From Taxillus chinensis (Eukaryota > Streptophyta > Magnoliopsida > Santalales > Loranthaceae), in the NCBI GenBank assembly GCA_023512835.1, contig CM042092.1, forward strand, positions 13,614,498 through 13,678,497: a stretch of 64,000 bases of DNA, in the 5' to 3' direction. The position numbers and the translations under genes were made by a program. Positions 34,818 to 46,915 of the stretch are shown in pieces. Numbering within the stretch: the first letter of the stretch is position 1; each line of letters opens with the position of its first letter. The notes below the pieces were generated by a model, which made no database searches, was not told the origin of the DNA, and saw nothing but the letters and a program-made list of their open reading frames with translations.

Positions 34818-37800
34818 TCAACGCTTGCCACGATACCCGCCGACCGATCTTGCTCCAGGATAACGAGCAAATTGCAGTCTTAAATTGACGGACTCTCGGT
34901 CGTCCTCGTCGAATCTATAACCTGCAAAATTGAAGGTCTATTTTACACGGCGCAACTCACCACGCTTCGAACGGCGGATTAGGGACATTGGAGCTGACTG
35001 ACGTGCATATGTTAATAACAAACATAAACTTGATAAAACACTGAATAAGCAAAAATAAAAATTAAAATAAGGGGGGTTCCTGCGACGCCTCAATTTTCTT
35101 TTTCCTGTATATATGCGAACGTACTTCCTCAGTTCACCGAAGGGCAGACACGCACGGGCAGAACGAAAGGCTGCTCCTTTCCCACGAAAGGGTCTATCTA
35201 AACTTCGCGTGTACCGCAAAATTGTTCAGGCTACGAGCGAGCAGTCCTACTGTATTTACTCTACAAATATAAATTTATTCAATGCGATATCTCCTTCGTT
35301 TTCTCTATTTACGCGTTCATGCCTTGACAGAATTGTAAACAGATTCAATCATTAAAAGATCCAGCTATCAACAGGACACACACACACGGGTCAGACAAAT
35401 GATTGCCAGCACAAGTGCTCACATAGGCAGCAGCCAAGCACCCTATGTCAGCTGCACACCCAGGCAAGCCAACCATTGAACTTCTAAGAATAGCTGTGAT
35501 CATGAAGTACCGAAAAGCACGAGCTGTGTCTAAAAGGCCTACCTTTGCAACAACTCGCACCAGGGGGCAAAAGACAAAAAGAGAAAAAAAAATGTGATCG
35601 TCATTCAACAATCAACAAGCAGTTCTCAACTTTTTTACGCTATGGACAGAATTTACCGAGCCCTCTTTGCTGCTCATTTAAATCATCATAAAAAGGGTAT
35701 ATATACTTATGCCATATCTAGAGGAAGCATGACAGAATGCGGTACACAAACTCAAAACCTAGTATCAAATAAATTGTAAGCTCACCTTGCAATGCCTCAA
35801 GTGCAGTGGCAGCGTGAGCTGCACTGGCAAAATCCACAAAACAAAGAATAAGCGGATCTCCCCCAGCCTGCACAGATTAATAATCAGAAAGCCCATCATT
35901 GCAAGTATTAAAAAATGCGTGTATAGATGGACAACTTACATGTCTTGATTCCTTGCTCACAAGTCTTACTTCTTTATATCCTACAAAAGGACGAAAGATA
36001 TCTACACACGCAAGTTAAGCATAAACTAGGTAAAACAGTAAAACCAAAAAAAAAAAAAAAAAGAGGCAACAAATCAGTGGAAAGCAGTGATGAAACACAC
36101 ACATAAGGATACGAGATACTTCTCGTCGTGTACAATCTGCGGGCAAGCCCTCCACATACAATGTACCAGAGGCATTATGAGGAAGGGGAATCTCAGCTCT
36201 TCCACTTCCAAGTGCCATGCTATGGACCTTTGCATTTGTTCCGGGGTCCATGTCAGCAATAGCCACACCGCGTGAATCATCAATATGATGCCCAGTAAGT
36301 CCCCCACTCATGGGTCTAGCAGATTCTACCCTACTGTAAGGTGAAATTTGCTGAAAAAATGACAAATTAACTGTCACATATACCTAAAAACTTGGCAAAA
36401 AAGAAACTCAGATCCGTAATTAATACATACTGCAGTGCGCAGGTAACGATCGTAAGATGCACTAATGGTGTCAGAATCTCTCATAGCAGGACGTTGGACT
36501 GTTCTATCAATCTCACGACCATAATAATTGACCAAATCATGGCTAGCAGGGAGGTCTACAAGGTTAAATACATATATTTCAGCACATTGGTTACACATAT
36601 TCAGAAACAACAAAGAAATAGCTAGAAACATCTCCTCAAGGCAAAAATACATGAAATAAGTGTACATCTATCTGGAAAAACAAACTGATACAGAGTACAG
36701 CAATTGCATTAAAAATCAGAAACAAAATGGTGTACTTTTCTCCATGCATTCACAAAATCACAATATAAAATTCTAATAGCAAGAAGAGCAAGATATTAGA
36801 GAAACATTCACCATAACAAACTTAACTGTTAATAAGTTTTTATAATTTGGGCATAAAAACGCGAACATAAGAGCAACTACTACAAGCTCTTTAAAATTGA
36901 TTCTTTAAAATAACAAAAATTATCTCTTTTTTATTTTAACAATTTATTGTTTAAGCAAACTATTTCGTCTTTCTATTTTTACTATTTATTAATTAAAATA
37001 TTACTTTTTAATATTTATTTAACTTTTTAAATAAAAATATGAAAAATAAAAAATAAATATAAAAATAAAAATACTATAAGAAAAAATATAATATTTTATT
37101 AAATAGAAAGTAAATATTATTGTATTAAATTTAAAAAATAACTATTTATTTTATTAAAATTTTAATTACAACGAAAAGTATGAAAAGTGTAATATTTAAA
37201 TACTTTTATTAAACTAGTTCTACCAACTAACAAAAAATACAAATAGATAATTTATAGTGAATGTTTTAAGATTTTCTTCCCCCCACAATTTTCCTTATAG
37301 TTTAGGCACATTGCATAATTCGTAACTTTTTTTGGATTAAACAAACTTTTATTAAAAAAAACACACAAAAAGTACACCATGAGATACAAGTAACAACAAC
37401 AAGAGAAAAAATAAAATAAATATCAAAACAAACATCCCACAATTACATCAAAAATATTAGAAAAACAAATATCATGCAATCCATACCTTCAAAATAAGGC
37501 TGCAAAAAAGAATATACTTAACATGGGACATGGGATATAAGAGCGTTTTTGTTTTAGTTGTTGTCGAATATAAAAACATAAAATTAAAAATAATAAAAGA
37601 TTATACTTAAAATAAAAATAACCTTTTATTATTTCTAACTTTTTATACCAAAAAACAATTATTAGATTTTAAAAACGAAAGCATAAAACAGTCTAACAAA
37701 ACATGCCCTAATTTTCTTAGATATAGTATCTCATTAAAATCGTTAGAATATTAACCCTTCCCAAATAAGAAATACTAATGACCTTCAATATAATATCAAA

Positions 37801-40800
37801 CATTGAAAGGACAAGGGCCTATTTAATTGAGTTTTCCAAAAACAAAAATTAAAATTAAAATTTGAAAATTACTTTTAAGAATAGAAGAAGAAAGTTGACA
37901 TGTTTGGCACCTTTTTTTTTCAAAACAAAAATTTAAGTATATAACTTAAAGAATCAGGGTTCAACAAATCAGGATTAAATTGAAAATTAATTGTTAATCG
38001 GTAGACTAAATGACTAATGTCTAGATTAACCAAAAAAACCGTGATTGGTGTTTCCCTTGGTAACAGCGAGTAGCCACAATTACCCAAATCTTTGTTTTTT
38101 TTTCTAAACAAGGGTGCCCACATCAGTGCTTCTTCCCACCTTTCTTTTCCCAAATTCTCAAACCTTAATCTCCTTGCATCTACTTCTATTTTTCATAAAT
38201 GGCAAACCCTAAAATTACTATAAATCATAAACTTATAAATTAGCTACGAAACAAGATAATAGTTAATAGGTACATTGTAACCACTCATTAATTGCTTAAT
38301 CGTTTGGTATGTCATATTGTTTTAAATTTTAGTCACAAACCCACGAATAAAATTTCCTAAAGTCTTTTATTTAGTATTGTGTTTAGCTAAACTTATAAAT
38401 TAAATTGTTGATTGATAAGGTTCGCTCAAATCAAAATCTAGCAAGAAGAAAGATGCAAGAAAAAGCCCCGCATTTGTGAATTAATTTCTAAAAATACATG
38501 ATTACAAAATCTCTTTATATGAAGTTAAATAGGCTAGAGAGCCACTAAACCACCATGCCCCACTAATTCTATCGCACTATCCCACTAATTCCAATACACA
38601 ATTAATGGCAAAGGTGGCCTCAAAGAAAAGGAAAATTAAAATAAGAAAATGTTTAATTTATCAACCTTCTCCTTCTTGTAAAAGTGATGCACGACTGACA
38701 CATATCATTAAGTTAAATAGGCTAACGAGCCACTAACTACTAAACCATTATGCCCCACTAATTGTAACTCACTACCCCACTAATTCTATTGCTCAGTTAA
38801 TGGAAAAGGTGACCCTGAATAAAAGGAACAATAAAATATAAAAAATATTTAATTTGTCAACTTCCTCCTCGTATAAGTGATGTACGGCTTACAAATATCA
38901 TTTATTTAGTGAAAATACCATAACCACTCCACATACAGTCAGTGCTGGAACTTTCTCCAAAGGAAGTTCAGCTTCAATGCCTAATACATATCCTATTCTT
39001 AAATGCAAGAATTCCGAACTCTACATTATTTAGGACAATGGAATCAATCATCCAAAAATATCATAAAGTGTGAAATGCAAGTTGTGAGGAATAGACTTCT
39101 AAGAGGTGGTTTTCATATTAAGCAACAAATTATAAGTGTAGGTAAGCAAGCCTGGGCTTGTACCGTAGCCACAGCCCTAGACCAATCAAGATGCAAGGAA
39201 GAATTAGATTCTACTGAAAAGAAAAAGACAATGAAGAGCGAAGATCTTGATGATTGAAAGTGTGAATGATGAAAAGGTTATCAATAGTTTTTTTTGATAA
39301 GTTGAAAAGGTTATCAATAGTTCAAGTAAGCCTCCTCTCTCACACAATGCATTTTCAAGAAATACTTTAAAACAACAATTGAAGAAGTAAAAAACTACTT
39401 TGTCGAATGGGTTTAAAGACACATCATTGATGGAACACGTGCAATATTTCTTCCCCCATGATTATATTTATAAGAGTGAGAAAAGTTCTTTGAGATCTCC
39501 ATTAGTTGTTCCCAATGATGAATCATACTTGTCAAGTAAATCTTTCAATAAGATCATTAAAGTTCAAATGTTTGTATTTTATTGTTTTAAAGATCATAAA
39601 ATACTTCATACTCGTGTTATTAGCATATACTTGCTGGATGGTGGACATCTTCAGAGAGAAAACACCAAAAGATGATTATTCAAATTCTTAATTTGACTAG
39701 TCATAGGGATGTGAACAATATTGAAGCGCTTTAATAAATTGATAATTAGTATAACTATAATATGATTTGATGTGATTCAAGAATTTCTTACAACAACTAC
39801 CTCCTAAGTGAAAATTTACTTCAATTTTATATATATCCATCGAAAAAGAGGAATAGGCTAGATGTTGCATAAGTAAACACGCTAGTCTATATCCATTTCA
39901 CTGCAAGATCATTTAACAGGAAGAAAAAGCTAAAGAAAGTTGGAGACTATTGCTTGTGGTAGGTGATCCTAGTTCAACTCAAGGATGGATTGTAGATAGT
40001 AATAATAATAATTTAAAAAAAACTTCAGATATTATCAATAATGCAATGGGAAACAATTTATGTGCATCTTATGATCATTACCTTACATTGAAAGAAGATT
40101 CAAAAGAGGCAGGAGAATAAAATAATTCAATTTGAAAATTTAAATGAATATAGAATCATATATTGGGAAAGTGATGGTATTGATAATGAACTAAACCGAG
40201 ACATGCTTATTTAAGTTAACTTCATTTTGAAACTACTGAATGTTTAAACGTAATTACCTTTTGTGTTCCAATATGGTTGTATTTTATGTTAACTATTTAT
40301 GCTTGAAGTTGAAATTATGTTTTTTAACCATATATTTTCAAGATTGTGTTAAATTTATGATATTTATAATGTTTTTATATTTACATTTGTTTTTTAGAAC
40401 CTTGTAAAGAATTTATTTGGAAAATATCCAAATTTTAATTTTTTTTTCTCTACTATCTCCTTCCTTCTCTCCATTGTACTTGCATAGCGATGTTGCCCTT
40501 GTTTGAGGCCTAACTTAAGGAGTGTGATAGCCACACACTAATATATCAAACAATCCAAGGAGCCTGATGAGAAGAAACAAATGGCATATTCACATAAACG
40601 CCCCTTCCAACTATTGCCTCTATGATTCCAATCAGCATAAGAATAAGAGGAATTATGGAAAGGAATTAGAACCACATTAGCAAGCAAAAGTGATTTACCA
40701 CAGAACTAGAAGTCCCAAAAACAACCCATCTTTCAATTGGGAGTTGTCAACAGAATCATTGCAAGATAAATTGTAGCAATTCTTGGGTTGGGATTCATTG

Positions 40801-41696
40801 ATGTTGGGTAGCTTCAATTTGCTCCTCTAATTTAGTCCCCCCCCCCCCCCTCCCATTTTCCTTCTTTTATGTATGGTTTATGTGGTTTCTTTCTCTTCTA
40901 GCAGTGTTTCATTATTTGATCAAATTAATGACATTTTTGAAGATTCCTTTTAGCACTTTTATATGACATTTCTGTGCTCTTTTAACAAATTCAATGTTTC
41001 GGTAAATGTTCTTCATTTATATAATAAAAAGCAAAACAACTATTTCCCAACAAGTTCTCACTATTTTATTTTATTCTTTTGCTTTGTAAATAAAAAAAGC
41101 TTTCAAAATCAGAAGCAAATAGGCCTTTATCTTCATAATAACTGGTTTAATGTTGGTGTATATCAGCATAATTATAAATGTATAAATTTCCAGTTGTACT
41201 ATCATTGAAATACAGAAATAAAAGAGGACTAAAGGCTGTCTCCCTCTTCCTTCCCGGTTTCTCCCGTTTTTTTTTCTTCTCGCTGCAGAATCTTTGAACC
41301 AAAGATTAAACCACCCGTTTATAACACCTAAAACGTTGGGCAATCATGTTTAGAGACAGTTTTAATTTTTTGTTAGGAAACACGCCCTATTAAGTAAACC
41401 CTAGCGTAGAACAAATTTGGCTTCGTGGTGTTTGCGGCGATCCAAAAACTAAGCTTCGTATCCGTCGCTGATAAGGACATCGAAAATTGAGTATACATAG
41501 AACAAACAAAGGAGGCCGAGCAGACATTTAATGATAGAAACCCTAAATTCCCAGACAATTAAGGAATCAAATAAAACAAACAAACAAGTAAAAACAGAGA
41601 CAGGGAGAGGCAGAGAATACCATATTCCGGACGAGGACGCTTTCCTCCGACCTGAGGCTGCCGTGGGTCGGCGTATCTCCAAAAAGCGTCGGCCAT
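34818..41696 (-). CDS. Single-RRM RNA-binding protein, plant nuclear-speckle (NSR) type, 228 aa
   Basis: Exons on the complement: 41621-41696, 36431-36555, 36113-36350, 35940-36001, 35786-35867, 34818-34921. Phases agree at every junction and the joined frame encodes 228 residues ending YRGKR. The start MADAFWRYAD is a plant-specific N-terminus I associate with this family. One C-terminal RRM spans about 129-213: RNP2 is LYVEGL (131-136) and RNP1 is LILCFVDF (173-180), linked by FRPFVGYKEVRLV. Arabidopsis NSRa/NSRb, nuclear speckle proteins that affect alternative splicing, have this layout; assignment is by pattern and recall. The region between is polar and low in hydrophobics, probably disordered. 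Intron 1 is about 5.06 kb (36556-41620) and holds AT-rich DNA and repeat remnants. Codon 26 (Asp) is split across this intron as G|AC, which supports the join. Codon 147 (His) is also split. Confidence 0.9.
36556..41620 (-). other. First intron of the RRM gene
   Basis: About 5.06 kb between the first two coding exons. It holds AT-rich DNA, the 188-bp tandem duplication, a doubled AAAAGGTTATCAATAGTT (39270 and 39304), and plus-strand frames at 39003-39257 and 39400-39675 with no recognised motif. Those frames look like fragments of inserted DNA. Confidence 0.7.
38523..38905. repeat. Tandem duplication, 188-bp period, in RRM-gene intron 1
   Basis: AGTTAAATAGGCTA opens both units (38523 and 38711). 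Both contain ATGCCCCACTAATT, CCCACTAATTC and AGTGATG(C/T)ACG in the same order. The units differ by scattered changes. Composition resembles LTR ends of plant copia elements, but no other part of such an element was found nearby. Confidence 0.65.
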
Positions 41697-41819
41697 CAGA
41701 GACGACAGGATACGGGACGGGAGGGAGGGAAGGAGGGAGCAGCGTCAGGAGACGAGGGATTGTGAAGGTGAAAATAATAAAAAAATAAAAAAATAGAAAA
41801 CAGAAGTCGAGCATTGATG

Positions 41820-42779
41820 GGCAAGTCTAGCGATTTAATAATTTTGGTAAAACTAAAACCCCATATTAGGTCTATTTTCGAAGAGGCCCTTGTGATTTCA
41901 ATTTATGCATTTTATCATATTTTATCATCAATATTATATAATTTTAATGAATAAATTTAAAACTAAACTTTTTAGTAAAATCATGAAGCCGTTTGATATA
42001 TGTTTTTTTGTATTTTAGTTTTATAATTTAAATTTTATCGAAATCAATGTTTAATTTTTGAATTATGAAAATATTTTTCTTTTTGATACAAACAATAATA
42101 TGTTTTAAACAGAATATGTAAATTAAGATAGGTTGTTAAAAAATAAAAAAAGTATATTTTTTATTATTTTGAAAATTCAAACTTAAAAAAATTGTAGTTA
42201 ATGCTTTAATTTGTTTATTAAACATATCTTCAAATGCCTATCACAAATTATCCTCTTTCACTTTTACATGTTGAAAATAGTATTAGGTCTTTGATGGAAA
42301 TTCAATTATTGTATTCACTAGTTTTAGATGTTCAAATCTCATGATATGTTAAACTCGTTTGCTTGTTTTAGTATTATGAATCCAAATTTTTACAAATGGT
42401 TTGTTCGAGTTTTTGAAAATAGTTATAAGTAATTAATTTAACATGAGCAATTACTGTGTTTGGCCATAGATTTACTATTTATTTTTAATATATAAATTTA
42501 TGATATTAATAACATAGCTTAACACCATACGTCATAACTTTTACCTTTCAACTTGTCCTAATTAACATATATTTTACAATCACCCAATGAACTAATTAAA
42601 TCCTACCACCCAAAACAAAAAAAAAATCTTCTGAATCTCAAAGTTATCTCACTTTATATCTAAAGTTCAATTTATTTTTTAAGTCTTTGATCTTTATATA
42701 TAAAAAGAGGATGACTACATATTGGAAACTCTTGCCACTTGTTAACTTTTATATGGAATTTTGACATTTCACTGTATAT
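41820..42779. other. AT-rich intergenic DNA 5' of the RRM gene
   Basis: Presumed promoter of the minus-strand RRM gene in the first few hundred bases. No gene or repeat recognised. Confidence 0.5.
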
Positions 42780-43620
42780 GAGCATCTCCAATACTAGCAA
42801 ACTAAATTGACTAGCTAAAGTTATATTTAGCTTGGTACAGTAATACTTTAAATAATGATACTCCAATGGTACACCATTTTTTTTTTTGCTTAAAAATTTA
42901 TTTTCCCAATTTAATCCTATCTCTTCAAACGGATGCACACAAAGGGTAATATCCAATTAATCACCAAGATTGACCTATAGAGAAGTTGCAGCCGACATAT
43001 CACAAAAAAGCCTAATCACCTCCTTCGTCCTGTTTGCGACCTTCGCTGGGATCTGCAGGTCTCCTCGCCTCTAGTGACGGACCTCGGCCATCAAACCCAA
43101 AGAAATCATGGGAGATCAGACTGGCTTGGTGGAGACGGGCTGGAGAGGGGAGGCAACAACTTGGACCATGGGAGATCGGCTGGCTTGCTAAGGTTTCCAA
43201 CCGCGCGACACGAGGGAGGAGAGGAGTCGCACAATGAGATGGAGGGTGACGGGATGAGGTGGCACAGCGGGGGGATGGTGACGACTGAGGATGGGATTTG
43301 TGGGAAGACGCCATAAATGGGGTCTGTGGGGGTACACCTGGCGATGGAGTTTTGTGGGGAGCTGCTGGGGATGAGGTCTATGGGTGGGTGGACGGTCAGT
43401 GATGGGGTCCGTGTGGAGGAAGGGTGATGTTGGGTGGAGGGGCAACACCAAGAAAAGAGGATATATGTTGACATGACATCATCAAGCAAAAGCAAAAGCT
43501 AAAGTCATACTTGGTTTTTTTTTTTTGCTTTTGCTAATTGTTTAGCTAATGGATTTGAGATGATTTTTAACTAAATATTAATATTACTTTTGCTATTGCT
43601 CATTGGTTAGAGATGGCCTA
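42780..43620. mobile_element. TIR element with GC-rich interior, about 840 bp
   Basis: The left end GAGCATCTCCAATACTAGC and the inverse of the right end (TAGGCCATCTCTAACCAATG) resemble the widespread plant GAGCATCTCCAA termini. AT-rich subterminal DNA surrounds an insert of about 430 bp (43010-43450) that is GC-rich, with tandem GGGG(T/A)TG-like motifs on the plus strand. Frames in it are Ser/Pro/His-rich and not recognised. It could be captured genomic DNA. Confidence 0.45.
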
Positions 43621-44403
43621 GGGGTGCATTCGAAGGTGTAAGCGCATGTTTGATATATGAAAATTATATTGACAGAAATAAAATAAACATAAAAATAAAA
43701 TTATCATGGGAATAAAAATATTTTTTTTTAATTACGTTTGAAATATAAAATAATAAATTAAACTAAGTATGAAAATTCATTTTCAATGATTATTTAAAAA
43801 ATAGGACCCTTAAAATCCATGTATCAAATTAAAAGAATTTGTACCCCACTCCGATTGCATTAATGTGGCGGGTCACGTCAATGCCTAGCAAGTATAAGAA
43901 TAAATATTTTTAGCCGGATGATTTTACCGGATTCAAAACCGGATCTACGTGTCTGTCCAGCGTGTTAGTCTAGCGAGGCATCTAACGTGGCAAAAAAGAT
44001 TACGCGTTGTGTCAAAAAAATGAGCGGCCGAACGACAAAAACATAATAGCATTTAAATCGGTACGATTCAGAAAATAATTGTATTACAAAAAACTGAAGT
44101 ACTATTTCAGGCATTAAACATTTGTTATAAAGTTGTAATAATATGTTAAAAATTAGGTTTTAAAAGTGATAAAGTGCTTTTTTAAAAAATAAAAAGTTAT
44201 TTTAAAAGTGATAGAGTGCTCTCGTCGATACCTACAAATAAAAAAATTAACCTAATTCCGACCACTGTGCGCAAAGTTATGATCGTTTGAAGTTTTCATC
44301 GGAAATTGCAGTTCATCGGAGATAGCTACAGTTCACGGAACGCAAAAACCCGCAGGTAAGGGATGATTAATTCGGTTTGACGATTCGGTTCAAGGAATAA
44401 CAA
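43621..44403. other. Intergenic DNA
   Basis: No gene recognised. Doubled TTTTAAAAGTGATA(A/G)AGTGCT near 44160 and 44200. Confidence 0.5.
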
Positions 44404-44630
44404 CTTTTCCCAAACCGAAAACCTATTTTCCAAACAGAAATCTTATTTCTCGAACCGAAGGCCTTATTCTCCGAACCGAAGACCTATTTTCTGAACCGAA
44501 ATCTCTATTTTCCGAACTGAAATCCTATTTTCCAAACCGAAATCTCTATTTTCCCGAACCGAAGTCCTATTTTGTTGAACTGAAGTCTTATTTTTTTAAA
44601 CCGAAGTTCATCCCGAACCGAAGTAAACAT
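44404..44630. repeat. Minisatellite, about ten units of 20-24 bp
   Basis: Successive units follow CCGAACCGAA(A/G)TC(C/T)TATTTT, with variants such as CAAACAGAAATC and GAACTGAAGTC. Unit length drifts between about 20 and 24 bp. The repeat fades into ACCGAAGTTCATCCCGAACC near 44600. No coding meaning. Confidence 0.75.
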
Positions 44631-45177
44631 GTCATATTCCGTGAATGTAACAATCGATAAAGACAGAAATTAAACCGAAATTCATTAAACCGATTTAAAC
44701 ACGTCATCTACCACGAACGTAATTAATAATTCTACATATGCAAACACATCAGCTGTTACGTCAATCCGGTAGATAATTCCGGTCGAATATTAGCACCCTA
44801 AGTATAAATTATATTAATAAACAAAACAAAACAAACATACAAACGGTGCCAACTTAGACCATCTCCAATCTAATATTTTATTTTAATACAAAAAATTTTC
44901 TGTTACCTTTCCAACCCTTTACTTTTCCGATCTATATTCAGCATAATATCTCCAACAATATTGTTGCGTAATATACCGACGGCAGTGGTAGTGGAGGAGG
45001 GGGAATTGATAGATATGGTGAGGGGAGGTGGCATCGGTGAGAAGGTAAATATAAATAGCAATTTGACTCCTTCGTTGCCATTGCCTTTGGTGAAGGAGGA
45101 GGGAGCAACGAAGAATTACCTCGTTGCCATTTTTGGCTTCGATCAGACCATCTACCAAATCTACCTCCCCCACAGTA
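44631..45177. other. Intergenic DNA before the DnaJ pseudogene
   Basis: AGACCATCTCCAATCTAA near 44857 resembles the left terminus of the 42.8-43.6 kb element, but no right partner was found. GC-richer DNA at 44990-45170 opens short frames without motifs. Confidence 0.4.
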
Positions 45178-45559
45178 TCCAAAATCGAGGCCGAGTGACT
45201 CATCGAAATCGCAGAGAAACAACTTAATTTAGTCGCGTGATCTGAGCAGCTTCCCGGAGTTCACCTTCCTCGCCCAGGAGACAGAGCCCCTCCTTAATGG
45301 CCCTGATGCCTTCAAGCACGTCACTAACGCCTGGACTGTCCTCTCTAACAGCGCCAAGAAGGCCCGCTTCGACCAAGAGCTCGGCCTCTTCTCCAGGTTT
45401 GATTTGGTCAGTCATCCGCTGCACCTGCACCGCGCGCCAACCCCCTCGCCTTCCACCGCCTCAAAAATACCCCCCGCCGGTGGTTTTGCCCCTGCTACTA
45501 TAAACAATGGCTGCACTAGTGGCAGTGTAAGTTGCACGGACACTGACACTGACACGTGA
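45178..45559 (+). pseudogene. DnaJ (Hsp40)-family pseudogene with deleted J-domain core
   Basis: The first part (45178-45250) reads SKIEAE-stop-LIEIAEKQLN, the N-terminal pattern of the large plant DnaJ proteins. After a one-base frame change, 45251-45559 reads FTFLAQETEPLLNGPD joined directly to AFKHVTNAWTVLSNSAKKAR, the end of a J domain. The part that should lie between, including helices I and II and the catalytic HPD motif, is absent. Two in-frame TGA codons precede the frameshift; the first stands where the family has Arg, as expected from CGA decay. No introns are seen, so it may be a retrocopy or a fragment of an intronless gene. It cannot encode a working co-chaperone. Confidence 0.7.
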
Positions 45560-45739
45560 TACGACACATCAATACGTCATTAGTCAACAAATTAAAATTT
45601 CAACAATACGTATAAAATTAATAAAAATATCAAAATTTATGAATAAAAATATCATTCACTATTAAAAAAAACTGTAACCAACAACAACGAAATATAAAAA
45701 ATAAAATAATAAAAAATAGTCTCATCACTAATTATTAAT

Positions 45740-46330
45740 ATAAATTATAAACTCATCATTTACCACCAATATCATCCCTAGAAATATTAGTCTTCATATT
45801 GTGCTCATTAAGTGAAAGATTTGCAATCTCAAGCATTCCAATGTCTTTTAAGTGAATCAAATGTATCATCACCAATATCTCACATGCTTGTTTCTCCTTG
45901 TATATATTGCGGGGTCTTTCTTAATAGAAGACAAAGATTACTATGAATGAAAACAAAGTTTTCTGCATGTTTTTGGTGATATCTTATTTCTTTCCATTGA
46001 GTGTAGAAAGTTATAAGTGCTCTAATTTCTCTTTGCACATGATGAAGAAGAAGGCTGTACAACTAACCTCAATGCTATCTTTTGAAGTAATGGTACACAT
46101 GATACATAAAGAAGCCACCAAGACTTGGGATCCATATTCCACCTATTTTGTATGGAATTAACATCTCTAAAACTCTACTATAAAGTTTACATACTCCAAG
46201 TTGACCTTATTGTGTTCTTCCAAATTGGAAAAATATTTTCTTAAACGTTTCATCCTTCATTGGTTAATGTCATTATCTTTGTGTGAAGGAATTCTATTGG
46301 GATCTTCATTTGGCCATTTATCACTATAGT
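45740..46330 (-). pseudogene. Fossil hAT transposase C-terminus
   Basis: On the minus strand, broken frames read WVEYGSQVLVASL-like, then EKLEHL, STLNGKKYHQKHAENFVF and FIHSNLCLLLRKTPQY. This matches the recalled pattern of the C-terminal dimerisation end of plant hAT-like transposases (lengths of N-x-L, V-F-V-H-S-N-L-R-L-L). Further on the frame recovers ISRDDIG. Several stops and frame changes are needed, so it is dead. Its relation to the short hAT-type elements elsewhere in the window is unknown. Confidence 0.5.
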
Positions 46331-46579
46331 ACTTTTGTAAGAGAAAAAAATATTAGATACATTTATTAAAATAAAATTATATGTCAAAAAATATAAAATT
46401 ATAAATGCTTCATAGAATTTAAAGCTTGAGCCAAATAATATAGCGGAGTACTGTTTTTGGTCCAACCATTTACAAAAATTGTACATGCCACTTAATAAAA
46501 GAAATATTCTTCATTTAGTATTTCCACCTGAGGATAATATATAACTTTCTTTACATTTTCGATCATTACAATTCACGTG

Positions 46580-46807
46580 TCAAAACCAAGTAAGAAAGCC
46601 ATCAATATCAACGAGGATATACGAATTTGAATTCGTCGAGATTGCTGGCTGCGGCGAACTTTTGGACAATGTGTCCCTAATATTTTGGTCATTGAGTACC
46701 CAAGGGTTTTCGAAGGCTGTTGTTTGAGGGCTTTCCATGGTGCCTCCATTCTGTCCCTGCTGTCGTTGGTTATTGGGAAAGAGGCTTATTACTGTGTGTT
46801 GGCTCAT
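46580..46807 (-). CDS. Hypothetical 75-residue frame
   Basis: An open frame beginning MSQHTVISLFPNNQ and ending GFLTWF, preceded by GC-richer DNA (46810-46915) that could be a 5' UTR. The product is polar (Gln, Asn, Ser, Thr) without a motif I know, and has no signal peptide or membrane segment. It could be a small gene, a first exon or chance. A CACGTG lies just beyond its stop (46574-46579). Confidence 0.2.
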   Translation of the reverse strand: MSQHTVISLFPNNQRQQGQNGGTMESPQTTAFENPWVLNDQNIRDTLSKSSPQPAISTNSNSYILVDIDGFLTWF

Positions 46808-46915
46808 GTTTCCTGTGGGCTTTGCGCCCGTTGATATGAATAGGAAGAGCTCTGCAGCTGCTGCGGTGCTAATGTCAAACGCAAGCCGCAGCCGCCAATC
46901 GTCTTCTCCTGTATG

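Noticed and set aside
34938..35611. Frames inside the last intron of the RRM gene
   Set aside because: They lie in an intron defined by well-supported exons on both sides and have no recognised motif.
43012..43495. Ser/Pro/His-rich frames on both strands
   Set aside because: All frames of this GC-rich patch are open to a similar extent, so openness is compositional.
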